Below, piece by piece: positions 1-10,528 of a stretch of 64,000 nt of DNA. This stretch comes from Austropuccinia psidii (taxonomy: Eukaryota; Basidiomycota; Pucciniomycetes; Pucciniales; Sphaerophragmiaceae). The translations under genes were made by a program, and so were the position numbers. Location of the stretch: assembly GCA_023105745.1 (NCBI GenBank), contig JALGQZ010000018.1, positions 15,757,773 to 15,821,772 on the forward strand. Direction: 5' to 3'. Position 1 is the stretch's first letter. Each line of letters starts with the position of its first letter. A model generated the notes under the pieces. The model did no database searches. It was not told the DNA's origin and saw nothing but the letters and a program-made list of their open reading frames with translations.

Positions 1-767
1 TTGTAAGCTGCATGGAGCTGGTCACCTGCCCCAATGAGTGCTTTGTGCAGGTAGTTTTCAGAAAATTACATCCATAAATGCTCTTGCCTTCTTGCACATG
101 TCTCACATTTAGGCACCCGCCCCAGCCACTGCACAAGCACCCGCACACGCGCACACCACTGCACATCCCGCAAGAGTTTCTACATGTGTCACCCACAAAT
201 GATTGATGCCACTTGACATTAGACCCTCACATGCTTTGCCTTTGTGTGCATGTGTCACACCCATGCACCCACTGAATTTTCCTGCAAGCTCCAACCATGT
301 CATCCACTCATTATGAGCTGATTCATGGCTACACAAAATTAGGGTGACACATCATTTGCCCTTGGTGTGCCCATCACCCACACACACCCACACATGCAGT
401 GGTCTCCAGCAGTGTCAGGCGCCAAGGTGGAGTCCTTTCATGGATGACCTGGGAAATCACACACCCCTTCTCTACATAAAGACTGACTGAAGGACCTCTT
501 TGATGTGTGTGTGTGGAAACAGGAGGGTCTTGTGTAATTTTTACCAACCTTTGGATGGTTTCAGGACAATCAGGCGGTGAGTAATATGAGTTGAAGGCAC
601 AGAGAAACCAATATTGATGGATATCACAGGACTTGGTGCAATACCAGAGTGTGACGTTTGCTAAACATTCACTTGATTTTAGCTTTACATGAGCTTGACT
701 TTTCTCCTGCTTGACATTTGCTTGACGTGAAGTCAATTACCAACAATTGACACAAAATTTGCCCTGC
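1..767 (+). mobile_element. Helitron-like element copy 1, 3' part
   Basis: Non-coding sequence running in from the window edge and ending abruptly at 767. Its last ~45 bases match, with C-to-T and G-to-A changes, the reverse complement of 58497-58545. They include a 7-bp stem GTCAATT/AATTGAC (732-738, 745-751) followed by a CTGC terminus. The next base is a T, and from 768 the sequence is the end of a Gypsy internal region. A 3' hairpin, a CTRR-like end and a host T are the marks of a Helitron 3' end; here the last base is C instead of R. The interior (CA-rich, 110-260 and 360-400) shares little with the other two copies, which is usual for non-autonomous Helitrons. The 5' end is outside the window. 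Short frames at 109-336 and 374-736 (minus) show no domain and I do not call genes in them. Confidence 0.5.
732..767 (+). repeat. Helitron-like 3' terminal hairpin, copy 1
   Basis: GTCAATT at 732-738 pairs with AATTGAC at 745-751 across a 6-nt loop. Thirteen bases further on comes the terminus CTGC (764-767), then a host T at 768. It is a decayed version of the 8-bp stem at 58513-58532. Confidence 0.55.
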
Positions 768-1418
768 TGAATATTGTTTTTTGAGGGGGAAGGAATATGC
801 GCCTTAAAGGTATTTTCAGATACCCAAAAGATGACAAATAATAAAACAAGATGCAATTATAAATAAAATCAATTTATTAATATTTTCAAAACAAAAATTA
901 AAATATAAATATAAATTTATACACAAAAAATGAAAATAAATTCACATTGAAATTTAAAATTGACAAAACACATTTTTACTTACAAAAAAGAAGTAAAAAA
1001 GAATTTACAACAAAAATACCAAAATTGAAATATTTTTGGAAAAAAGTTAAATAAAAATTATCATAAATGTTTATCCAAAAAATAGACATATGAAATTTTT
1101 TTACCATTGGACTCCCCATAAAAAAAAGGTGAGGTCACCTCTGAGTGAAATTTCTGTAACTCAACTCTAAATAAGCTTAAATCAAGTTTATAATAAGGTT
1201 AAATCAAGTTAATAGTATTTTCTGTACAAAAGTTGAAAATCCTCAAAATATTAATTGAATTCACATCAAAGGGGGTGATATCCATCAAATTTTGTGTTAA
1301 AATTGAGGTGTTGTGTGTAATTGAGAAGTTATGAGGAATTGGAGTATTTTCAATTGAAATGTCAAAATGTGTGCATGTATTACATAAGTGAACTTCACGC
1401 TACATATGAGGTGTCAAC

Positions 1419-1770
1419 TATCACACCTGTGTACTCTGAAAACTCAATTGAATTACATATGTAAACTATAAGTATAATACATGATGAGGAATTAAAGGAA
1501 GAATAAATTGGAAAGATTGACTTCTGGGGGGAAATTAATCTTGCATCCAAGGGCAAGCCAGACCCCCAAATTACTGTCTGATAAGCTTGAGATGTATCAC
1601 ACCTGTGTACTCTGAAAACTCAATTGAATTACATATGTAAACTATAAGTATAATACATGATGAGGAATTAAAGGAAGAATAAATTGGAAAGATTGACTTC
1701 TGGGGGGAAATTAATCTTGCATCCAAGGGCAAGCCAGACCCCCAAATTACTGTCTGATAAGCTTGAGATG
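1419..1770 (+). repeat. Perfect 176-bp tandem duplication inside LTR J
   Basis: Bases 1419-1594 and 1595-1770 read as identical, each from TATCACACCTG to GCTTGAGATG. Other LTRs of this family have one copy of the equivalent segment. Perfect identity inside an otherwise diverged LTR means a recent duplication or an assembly artefact. Confidence 0.93.
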
Positions 1771-2174
1771 TCAAAATCCATTCAAAGGTTAATCACTTTT
1801 GGCATTGGATTGAGTCACAGGGTCTGTGTCTCAATTGATAATGAGGTTTTGATACCAACCAGGGCAGTTTTAACTGTTACCAAGAGGGTAAAACTACCCT
1901 TAAGATAAAAAAAATCATTGTAAAAAGGTTTTAACTGGTTTTAAAGCTTCTTACACACATTCTGATGTGTCAGGAAGGCTTAAAACCAGGTATTACTACA
2001 GCAATGACTGATTTAAGTGTCCAAAATGGTTGAAATACCAAAAAATGGCTACAACCACCCCTTTTTTGGTCTTAAACATCGTTCAATTATTTCATAATTT
2101 ATTTTTCTATTTTAAGAGTTTTTACCACGACTGATGAGAGAAAAATTCAGCTTTGGCGTGAGAGAATTGAGCAC

Positions 2175-2183
2175 TATAAGAAA
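2175..2183 (+). promoter_or_regulatory. Degenerate TATA-box of LTR J
   Basis: TATAAGAAA sits where element B has TATAAAAG, upstream of the conserved CACTTTTCTCTTCATG block. It is probably no longer functional. Confidence 0.35.
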
Positions 2184-2727
2184 ATGTCTTTTTACCCCAC
2201 TTTTCTCTTCATGTTAGAATCTTTTCCTTTTATAATTAGTTCCAAAAACTGTTAAAGCAATAATAAAAAGATTCCAACCACCCTTTTTAAATAGTCTTTA
2301 ACCTTTTAACCACGTGAAAAAATCATTATTATCATTTTTTTTAACTCTTATCATAATTTTTACCCTTGAACCACCCCATAAGTGAATTAAATCATCTTTC
2401 ATCACTGTTACCTTTGTCACTTTCTTTCCAAATTCACTCTCCTCACCTTTGGGCGTGTTTTCTCTACAATTACTCTTTTAAAGACTCTGTCCATATATTG
2501 ATTTCCTGAAGCTCTTTTCTCAATTAATTCCAATTGAAATTGCTCCCAAAGAGATATCTTTTTTAGCTTTAAGTATCTCTTGTAGAATATTTTTGGATAA
2601 GTTTTTATTGTTCTTAAAACAATAAATCTTTATAATCTTATGATTTTATGCTTAAAAAGTTAAAAAAATAAAATTGGAATAATTTCTGTTACAAAATATA
2701 TTTCATACTATTCCTAATCAATTTTAC

Positions 2728-4169
2728 TGTCAACCTGTGAATCAAAACCAGAGTACAAGCATAACATCCAAATACCATAAATCAATGGTATAGCCAAGAT
2801 ACCACCAAAACATGAAGCTGAGCCAAATCAGCTCAAAAGGTATCAAGGGAAAGTGGAAACTCACCCATTTTTAAATACACAACACCCATTCTCATAGGAA
2901 AAAGAATAACAAAGTTATTCCAGCTCAAAGTTGTTGCTGAGCATAAACCTTAATTTTCACCTCTCATCTGAAATACAGAGTAAGAGACTTAACCCCATCA
3001 AATGGGGATTCATAATAAATCTCTAAGTCAGGGCTATTCAATGGTACCAGCCAAACTGAGATAGTACCCGTATTACAGAAGTTATGGCCAAAATCAGGCC
3101 AAATAAGGGTGGACAAAATATTCACCTCACATCCAACTTCTACAGTTTTAGTATGAGACACGTAAAGTGGGGTCTTTTTGGAAAGAGCACAATCAGGATT
3201 ATCTTTTGTTACCATCCATTTCCCCATATCTCACCTAGAGCAAATGTCATGGGGAAAATAAGCTCTATACAGTTTTTAAGCAAAACATATATCTGTACAA
3301 AAAACCTTGTACATGGCATAAATTTTCCATACTTGATGATAACCATATCAAAGAAGGTACCAGTGCTTATAGTACATCCAGGGCTACACAATGAACTAAC
3401 TTTGAGGTTGATATATTGAAAACTGACAAAGTTATGGCTGTTTGAAGGTCAAAATCCCACATTTTGGCCAATACAGCCTTGTAGTGGGATAATATCCCAT
3501 AATTATGACTATGACATGTCAAAAAGACAAAGAAGAATTTTTATACTTCAATAAATCATAATTAACTCAATACTGGGGTCCCATACAGTTTCTGTTCAGC
3601 ATTCTACATGTCATACAAGTCAGAATCAGGCTGTGTGGTCCCCAGATGGAAAATTTCACCCTGCATTGGTGAAAACTGCCCAGATGTGGTTTAAAAACCA
3701 CATTTGAGCCCAACAAAGGTTATACAAGCATTTTTGGAAACCACAAGCCAGTCTTTGGAAGTGAAAAATCTTCACTTCCTCTAAGTGGAAAGGTCTAGCA
3801 GCCTTTTCACCCAACTTTAGGATAAAAGGGGCATTTTCACAGCCAGAAAAGGTTTCCTCATCCTGATCTTGGATTCCTACAAAGTACAACTGTCAAAAAC
3901 AGCTATACTCTTGGAAAAGAAACAGTTTATACTTTAATTGTTAGTATTGTAGTTCTTATTCTAGTAATCCAACTAGCAAGACTGCCCCTAGGGCTTTCAA
4001 AAGCGCTCACCACCACTATATGAGTATAGTAAAGCCCTTTATATCTTCTTTTAAGCCACTTATTATCATAATCGAACCCTCTTTACATCCATTTATGCAT
4101 TTCACAGTCATAGTTAAAGTTTTTCCAGACTATTATACACCTTTATCATAGAATCAGCCTGACGTTGAC
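2728..4169. mobile_element. 1.44-kb insertion I within LTR J
   Basis: Removing 2728-4169 restores the LTR sequence TTTTAC|CTTATAC seen in element B (about 13032-13044). The ends carry a short inverted repeat, GTCAAC at the left and GTTGAC at the right. No coding capacity is visible: the reading frames at 2964-3419 are short and overlap each other on opposite strands. The first ~87 bases recur at 53335-53421, so this is a dispersed repeat and not unique DNA. It has a TATA-like stretch (ACTATATGAGTATAG near 4015), so it could be the LTR of another family, but I see no clear 5-bp target duplication. A non-autonomous DNA element is the alternative. Confidence 0.6.
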
Positions 4170-4414
4170 CTTATACAAATTTTTAGGACAGGAAAAGGAC
4201 TTAAATTTTCATCAAAGCTTCATATTCACACCTTACAACTTCTGTGATTGCATTCATCATGTGAGCCAACAAGCCACCATCCCCCATGGCTCTAAAGACT
4301 TACTATGATGGCATGTCACCCATACCAAATTGAGGGAGAGCATTTGTCATTGGTAATTGGAGATGATTTGGTGAGAAAACAGGTTTCTGAAATGAAATAC
4401 TTGTGGCAAAAGAT

Positions 4415-5200
4415 TCAACACTGTAAATCAGAATTAAGGAGTTTGATCTTAATTTCAAATGGAGATGATGCATAAGCAAATTTTCCCATCAGTGTAAGAA
4501 TGCTTGATTGGGGAGATGAACATCCCTTGGTGTGGAAGCCATTCATCAAATGAGTTGACAAATGGGAATTGACAACACGAGTGCAGTGTGGGAGTGTAAT
4601 AATGGTAGGAGGAGGTGTGGAAGCATATGGATGGTAAAGGGCAGAAAAGCACAAGCCTATGTGTATGTGAGCATAAGGATGGTAAATTGGACAAATGATC
4701 AGGAATTGGGGCAGAGGTCAAGCATAGTGCATGTGTAAGGATGATCAATTGCAATCATTAGAGGGTACTGAGGAATTGTAAGCATGGTAAGTGGCAGATA
4801 GGATGATGTGGGGGCCTGGAAGCGCAAGGAGGGGTGGGCAGGAAGGGGCTGCGGGAGTGTAAGAATGGTAGGTGGTGGAGAGGATTAGGCTGGGGCTTGG
4901 AACCACAAGGAGGGGTGGCAGGGTTGGATGCATATCTTGAGGGAGCTGCAGGAGCATACGAATGGTAACCAGAGGGGGTGCAGAAGTTCAATGATTGGTG
5001 AGGGCAAACAGGGGATTCTTGGGTTGGATGCATATCAATGGGGTTCTGCAGGTGTGTAAGCATGATGAAGGGCAGGGGTGAAAAGGCGTAAGGATGGGTG
5101 ATTGTGGAGATGCATTTCCTAAGGCAGGAGGAAATTTGGCAAGGCCTGCAGGAGAATATGCATTGTACAATGCAGGGTGGCGGAAGCACAACACTTGGTT
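4415..5200 (+). repeat. Degenerate tandem repeat in Helitron-like copy 2
   Basis: A motif resembling GTGTAAGNATGGTA recurs at about 4493, 4592, 4670, 4735, 4779, 4858, 4956, 5054 and 5090. The spacings are irregular, often near 98 bases (about twice 49). On the opposite strand it reads like the clean 51-bp unit at 58871-59271. Several overlapping proline/histidine-rich frames on the minus strand are by-products of the repeat. Confidence 0.6.
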
Positions 5201-5551
5201 ATGGGGAGATGTGGTGGCAGAGTGGAATAATTAGCAGGTGGTAAGGAAGCCAATTCATGCATGAGAGTAGGCATGGAAAAGGCATGAGCTGATCAGGCAG
5301 CAGGGAGGAAGTCATCTCATGCACAAATATGGGAATGCCAAACTGCTGCCTTTCAAAATGAGGTGTAATTACCCAAACATTGCAAATGGTGTTGATATGG
5401 GTCTTTTATTTGAGTGACGTACTCATGTGAAATATTTGACAATTGACGTTCTCTTTATGCAGATGTGAAGTGACCCACTAAATCCAATGACTCTAATGTG
5501 ACACTAACCCAACTGAAGCAAGATTGTATACTGCCAGCAGTGTGATTTGAA

Positions 5552-5587
5552 GTGAATGGTTGGCAAATGATGCAATTTTCTACCTGG
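5552..5587 (+). repeat. Helitron-like 3' terminus, copy 2 (decayed hairpin)
   Basis: The hairpin region (5552-5571) has lost most of its pairing compared with 58513-58532. The tail GCAATTTTCTACCTGG and the terminal CTGG with following T are kept. Confidence 0.45.
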
Positions 5588-6145
5588 TGTATCCTACCAT
5601 CCCACCTTCAAATACCTCTTCTCTAAATATTGTTTCCATCATCCTTTGCAAGTGGGATGGTTCATTTCTGATGCCAAATAGCATCCTAGTGTACTCATAT
5701 GTACCCATGTGTAATGTATATCTGAGTAACTTCATATACCTTGGTTGAATTTCATTTTGGTGGAAACCTTTCATAACATCCATCTTGGTGATGTATTCAG
5801 ATTTTTAAGCTCTCATAGAGCATGGGGTATCCTTGTTATAAGGTAACTTTGAGCTTTGGTGTAGTTTTTCAGTGCCCTAAGGTCTCCACAAAATATATAT
5901 TTTCCATCATGCCAAGTGATAAGGACATGTGTGGTAACTTCACTTCCACTCTTTCATTGTTTCCTATCTTTCTGATGAAATCTGGATATGGAGGTTTTCT
6001 AAGAATAGGTGAAGAAGGTCTTCCCACATCTAGATGTATCTCTATATCATGGAGTCTGATTTTCCCTAAGGTTTCCTCCCCTGTGGCACAAGCTTGTTTC
6101 TCCTTCCTCAAATGTATTAGTAAACTAGTTTATGTTTACTAGTGA
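5588..6145 (-). pseudogene. Gypsy relic G, reverse-transcriptase segment
   Basis: Minus-strand frames spell decayed Gypsy RT. They include LGKIRLHDIEIHLDVGRP (the region preceding RT), LRKPPYP, IRKIGNNERVEV, MDVMKGFHQN, then YEYTRMLFGIRNEPSHLQRMM (shortened here from one continuous stretch) and EEVFEGGMV, in the order of Gypsy polymerase. The chain stops just before the YxDD catalytic motif, where Helitron-like copy 2 is inserted. The upstream part of the same protein continues at 26161-26812, on the other side of element A. Stops and frameshifts show this copy is dead. Confidence 0.8.
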
Positions 6146-6150
6146 GGTTA
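6146..6150 (+). repeat. Target-site duplication of element A (left)
   Basis: GGTTA immediately before the TG of the 5' LTR; the same five bases follow the 3' LTR at 26156-26160. Confidence 0.92.
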
Positions 6151-7814
6151 TGTCACAACCACGAGTTTGACCCTCCTCCTTGATGGTTGCGGCAATCCAA
6201 CCTGGAGCCAAGTTGGGGCCAATTGGTCACGTCATATCATTTATGGCCAGTTGGCCCCATTGGGTGTTCTATGGCTCTTATGCCATAACCCATTCCAATG
6301 GCCATTTATGGCCTCAGGCCATATCCTGCCATCAGTGGCCTCCTTGGCCAATTTCCAACCTCACCAACCCCCAGGCCTTCATCTTTGATTTTGGGCCTGG
6401 GGGGTCCTTTTGTCTTCTAGGGGCCTCCAGGCCCCTAGCCATCTCTATCCAATATGGGCCACCCCTTTTCATTAAGGGGGTTTAGGCCTAAATGGCCTTT
6501 TTGGGCCATTTAGGCCTGCTACGGCTCCTACGGTCCGCAGGCCAATTAGGCCCCTTTTGGCCTAATCCAATGAGGCTAAAAAGGGCCAAAGGGGGCAGCC
6601 ATCTAGCCCCCAAGGCCAGGTGGGTCCCAAAACCACAATTGGACCCACCTAAGCCAAAATTGGCCACCAATCCCTTGGACCCAAAATTGGCCAAAGACCT
6701 GTTGGACACCAATTTGGCCATAAATCCCATAGGACCCATTTTTTGGCCATGGACCACCATGGACCATATTTCCAGCCATGGCCTCTGGAAACCACCAGAG
6801 GCCACCAGAACAGCTCAGCAAGCCTTTTCCCCAACTCAAGGGAAATTCTTTCATTCCTCCATGCACTCCATACTCAAGGTTGCAGGAGTGGTGCATATAT
6901 GGTATTATATACCATTATGCACCATTTTTGCTCAGCAATTCAATGGTGACGCTTTCAGGACCAAATTTCACAATACAATATCAATGTCTCAAAATCCAAT
7001 GCCCATCTCGAGGGAGGATTATTCAGCTTATCAGTCTGACAAGTTATGGCGGCAATCAGAAGACTCTTCAAGGATCCCAACCACCTGTATCTGCAGGAGT
7101 TGGGTTGGTACAGGGGGGAAAAGAGGTATTACATCAATTAAATTAGTTTTCAAGGCATAAAGTATTTCAATACTCCTTGGACAGCTCAATTCATCCGTAC
7201 AGGCCTCATTCAATCAATCTGTATGGCCTAGGCTCAATTGGGGCATTTCACATTCCACTGTGTGAATTCCATCACACAGTTCAAATTTCAAGATGGCCAG
7301 AACTGTATTTCCTGATTCGCACATTACAGTCAATTGATTCACCTTTCAGGATCAATCTTTCAAGTTTTCACATATAGCAGCCACCTTTCATCACCTGGGG
7401 ACTTTTTCCCCAGTTAATTAATATATTGGATTTATTTTTATCTTTATTTTCTTTTACCTTATTAAGGTTAATACTGATAATCTTAAGTCAGTCATCCGCA
7501 CCCTTTCTCTTTTTCTTCCTTTCCTGTCAGTGGATATTGGTGGTCATATCCTTTACTAATTCCATTTCTTTTCTGGCAAGTTGGAACAGTGAATTGAGGA
7601 TTCACTTGGTTGGCTTCTTGGCCTTTTGCTTCCTTTATTATCTTTGGCCTTTGGCTTCTTATTCTTTTCTTTTATCTTTGGAATACTTGTCTTTTCCACG
7701 CTTCTTCTTTAAAGAAATTAAATCTTTGTTATTCCTTTATCTTTTGGAGCCCTTCAAGTGAGTTCTTGATTCCTGAGTGCCAGGCCCTCTTGCTTCCATA
7801 AGAGCCCTGTGACA
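6151..7814 (+). repeat. 5' LTR of element A
   Basis: TGTCACAACCACGAG...CCCTGTGACA, matching 24467-26155 along its length. Bases ~6230-6800 are packed with GGCC, TGGCC and GGCCA words, many forming TTGGCCAA-type palindromes, unlike anything else in the window. The next ~1 kb is ordinary AT-rich sequence. Frames such as 7426-7761 encode only low-complexity hydrophobic peptide from T-rich DNA and are not genes. Confidence 0.93.
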
Positions 7815-8556
7815 TTATATTAATTAACTCATAATTTATTTCATTATATTCATTCATTCTTCATCATTTTATTCATTAACTCTTCAGCAATTTCATTCAT
7901 TCATTCTTCAAAATTATGACTCTTTAACGCTTATGAATTTAATGATTCTTTGTCACCTCTCAATTTTCTCTCATTCATTCTTCATTCTGAAAGTTGAAAG
8001 CTGACCCAATTTTTATTCTTTGTTTTCTTTTTAAATCTTAATCTCAATCATCAATCTCATTTTTATCCCTCATTCAGGCGTCTTATGATTTTGATTTTCA
8101 AATTGCTCATCAGATTATTCAGACACATTCTTCATATCAGGATTCAATTTGATTTTTCTTCAAGAATTTTAATTTTCAGGAAGAATTCACTTGATAATTG
8201 GTTTGATATAATTGACATTGACTTCAAGAAAATTGACTGACCTGAAGAGTTCTCATTGATTTTGGTGAATTTCACATCAAGAATTGACACAAATTGATTT
8301 TGACTCAAGAATCTATTTGACTGATTGATTTTCTCTGCAAGATTTTATTTTTATTGATTTATTGATTGAGTTTATTGACTTCAAGATTTTTCATTGATAT
8401 TGATTTTGACTTCAAGACTCATTTGAGTTTGATTGATTGACGTACCTGAAGATTTTAATTGATTCATTGATTTCCTCAAGATTTGATTGTTGATTCTGTA
8501 CTTCAAGCAAGTTTTGATTTTTGTTCATTTGTTTTATTTTTTTTATTCCTGAAATC
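7815..8556 (+). other. Leader of element A between 5' LTR and gag
   Basis: A 742-base AT-rich leader with dense, irregular repeats of ATTGA, TTGAC and CTTCAAGA words, especially 8160-8520. No tRNA-type primer site beginning TGG directly follows the LTR. Self-priming, known for some fungal chromoviruses, is possible but cannot be shown by eye. Confidence 0.6.
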
Positions 8557-9961
8557 ATGCCCGTTGAACATTCACCTCCTGCAAGAAAAACCAGATCTCA
8601 GGCCAGAGCTCAAGCTGCTCTTACTCCAACTCCAAGCGTTCCTCTTGATGGCACCCCAGCAGTTCCTCAACTGAGGGCCCATTTGGATAGAGGACCCCGC
8701 ATGGAAGGAGCAGCACCATCCAGCAAGGAAGGAAGAGGGCCAAGAAGATCAATTTCATTGTCAGGAGTGGTTGGCGGCTTTCCAGGAATTTCAAGAACCG
8801 GTCTCAAGGTTAAAGGTGAAGATGATGATGAGGAGGAGGAGAGTTCTGTGGAAGAGGAAGAGTCTGATGGTACTGAAGGTGTTCCTGCTCCTGTGGGGGC
8901 ATGCCAAGGTACTGGAAGACCAACTCTAGCCCAGTATTATCAGCCTGTCTCTCATCAATCTGAACCATCTTTATTGGCCATTATGCAGCAAATGACCCAA
9001 ATTATGGCCAATCTTCAAGCAGATTCTTCTTCTGGATCATCAAGACCACCAGCCTTCAAGACTCCATCTATGAAGGCACCAGAATGCTTTGATGGGACCC
9101 AGCCCTTCAAAGTCAAAATCTTCCTTCAGTCATGCCAATTGATCTTTCATAATGACCCGGCAAGCTTCTCTCAAGACAGAAAGAAGGCTCTTTATGCCAC
9201 TTCATTTCTCATTGGCAGGGCTGCAAAATGGATTGAGCCTTATCTCTCCAATCTCACCAATCAAGACTCCAATTACCTTCTCAATTCTTGGCTTTTATTT
9301 GAATCTCAACTCTTCACTCTATTTGGTGACCCAAATGAAGTCACAAAGGCTGAAGCAGAATTGGATTCACTAAGAATGAAGGAAGGTGGCCATGTTTCAC
9401 TATACATAGCCGATTTCAGGATTTTGGCTTCAAGAATTGGGGATTGGGGTGAAAGGGCTCTCATTCATCATTTCAGGAAGGGATTACCATCCAGGATATT
9501 GGATCAATTGGCCTCCCATCCTTCAAGAATTGATTCTCTTCAAGACTTAATGGACGTTACCCTGGAACTTGATACCAGGTACCATGAAAGGCAAAAGGAG
9601 AAGAATCACTATCAAGAGAAGAAACTTGAAGCCCTAAGATAAAGTACTTCTCATCCTCAAAGTTCTTCAAGCTCTAGTAACAAGAAGAAGAAGAATTTTC
9701 AGAAGAGGGACAAGCCCCATTATTCTTTCCTGAATAAGGACTCCAAGCTCATGAATTCTGAAAAATAAAGAAGAATCAAAGAGGGTCTTTGTACCTATTG
9801 TGGTGAGAACCATAGTCTTGAGTCTTGCTTCAAAAGACCTCAAAACAAGCTTACCCAACCGTCAGGCCAATTTCCCAGCCAGGGAAAAGCCTTAGTGGAG
9901 ACCATGTTGTGTACAATGGTCTTCACCGTTTTCCTTCCAGAGCACAATTGTGCATTCTGAA
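8557..9961 (+). pseudogene. gag: Element A gag (capsid/nucleocapsid), broken
   Basis: The Gag frame starts at ATG 8557 (MPVEHSPPARKTRSQ), because the upstream in-frame codons are not ATG. It has a basic N-terminus, an acidic Glu/Asp run (around 8820-8880), and a capsid-like retrotransposon-Gag domain from about 9080 to 9620 (APECFDGTQPFK, WIEPYLSNL, FGDPNEV, DFRILASRIGDWGERAL). A stop at 9640-9642 truncates it. The same frame continues through a basic Ser/Lys region, a second stop near 9766 and a CCHC-like knuckle C-TY-C-GEN-H-SLES-C at 9790-9828. That is a CX2CX3HX4C spacing, one residue shorter than the usual knuckle. Frame is lost near 9960, before the protease. Gag would form the particle; this copy cannot make the full protein. 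Confidence 0.85.
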
Positions 9962-10475
9962 TACTGGTGTCAAAAATTCTCTTAAATTTTTTGTTTTTTC
10001 TTCTCTTTCTGATGTTTTTTACAGTATTCTCATTGATTCTGGTGCTACACACTCATTTATTGCAAAGAAGTTTGTTCACAATTACTCATTGACTATGTCA
10101 GAACTTCCAGAGAAGATACATCTTATCATTTTGGACTCCTCTGAGTCCCCTTCCTTATTTGTGACTCACCATACTAAATATATGGTTGAGCTCCCTTCCT
10201 TCCCAAGCTTTGAATGGGACTTTTTAGTCATTGATACTCCCAAGGGAGAAGACCTCATATTAGGCTTTGACTTTCTAAATCACTTTAATCCTTCTATTGA
10301 TTGGAGGCAAGGGCTGATCACCTTTAATTCTGATCATAAGGACTATTGTGATCCTTCTAATTCTTTCCATAATGACTCTTCAACTGCCAAATCATGTGCA
10401 GCTCTGGTTGGTGATTCTAGAACACCATCAATTTCATCTTCTGTCCATATTGCTTCCCTTAATTCCCATCAGTAA
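9825..10475 (+). pseudogene. Element A aspartic protease segment
   Basis: A retropepsin-like domain with the active-site motif LIDSGATHSFI, the hydrophobic flap-side segment VELPSFPSF and the C-terminal ILGFDFLNHF. It is in a different frame from gag upstream and is closed by a stop at 10473-10475 before RT begins. The start is not a true initiation site; the domain would be released from a Gag-Pol fusion. The role is cleavage of the polyprotein. The catalytic DSG is intact, but the gene around it is broken. Confidence 0.85.
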
Positions 10476-10528
10476 TTACCATTATCTGGAGATGATGTCT
10501 TCAAAGAGTTCATCTCCTCTTTGGGAAT

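Larger units (their letters stand above)
768..4237 (+). mobile_element. Gypsy remnant J: polypurine tract plus 3' LTR
   Basis: The segment begins with the last ~30 bases of a Gypsy internal region, including a polypurine tract (about 783-797), matching the junction before the 3' LTR of element B (19498-19521). It continues into a + strand LTR that ends CCTTACA at 4237. No 5-bp duplication pairs with the right flank (ACTTC, 4238-4242), because the 5' part of J lies beyond the window. J appears inserted into Helitron-like copy 2, and Helitron-like copy 1 is inserted into J just upstream of the polypurine tract. Confidence 0.7.
798..4237 (+). repeat. 3' LTR of Gypsy remnant J, interrupted by a 1.4-kb insertion
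   Basis: It aligns along its length with the 1840-bp LTR of element B. The start is TGCGCCTTAAAGG against TGTGAGCCTTAGAGG, the body shares the stretch around CACTTTTCTCTTCATGTTAG (2197-2216), and the end is CACACCTTACA. It holds a 176-bp tandem duplication (1419-1770) and an insertion (2728-4169) that the B LTR lacks. Many substitutions relative to B show it is an older copy. Confidence 0.8.
4238..5587 (+). mobile_element. Helitron-like element copy 2 (5' side cut by element J)
   Basis: Bases ~5400-5587 match the reverse complement of 58497-58690, for example a GTGACCCACTAAATCC block near 5470, and end CTGG at 5584-5587. The flanking T at 5588 starts host sequence. In the host RT gene the site corresponds to the codons of the catalytic YxDD region, and the expected host sequence there reads A|TGTATAC, fitting Helitron insertion between A and T. 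Near 4260 the CCAACAAGCCACC motif matches the far side of copy 3 (about 59320-59335), so the homology spans the repeat block. Most CpG sites of copy 3 are changed here. Confidence 0.55.

Noticed and set aside
4455..5194. Overlapping proline/histidine-rich frames
   Set aside because: They are by-products of the degenerate tandem repeat, open in several overlapping frames with no start signal or intron support.
7426..7801. Hydrophobic open frames near the end of the element A LTRs
   Set aside because: They arise from T-rich LTR sequence, are not preserved as protein between the two LTRs, and have no gene context.
7815..7830. tRNA primer-binding site for element A
   Set aside because: No TGG-starting sequence adjoins the LTR; self-priming is possible but not demonstrable here.
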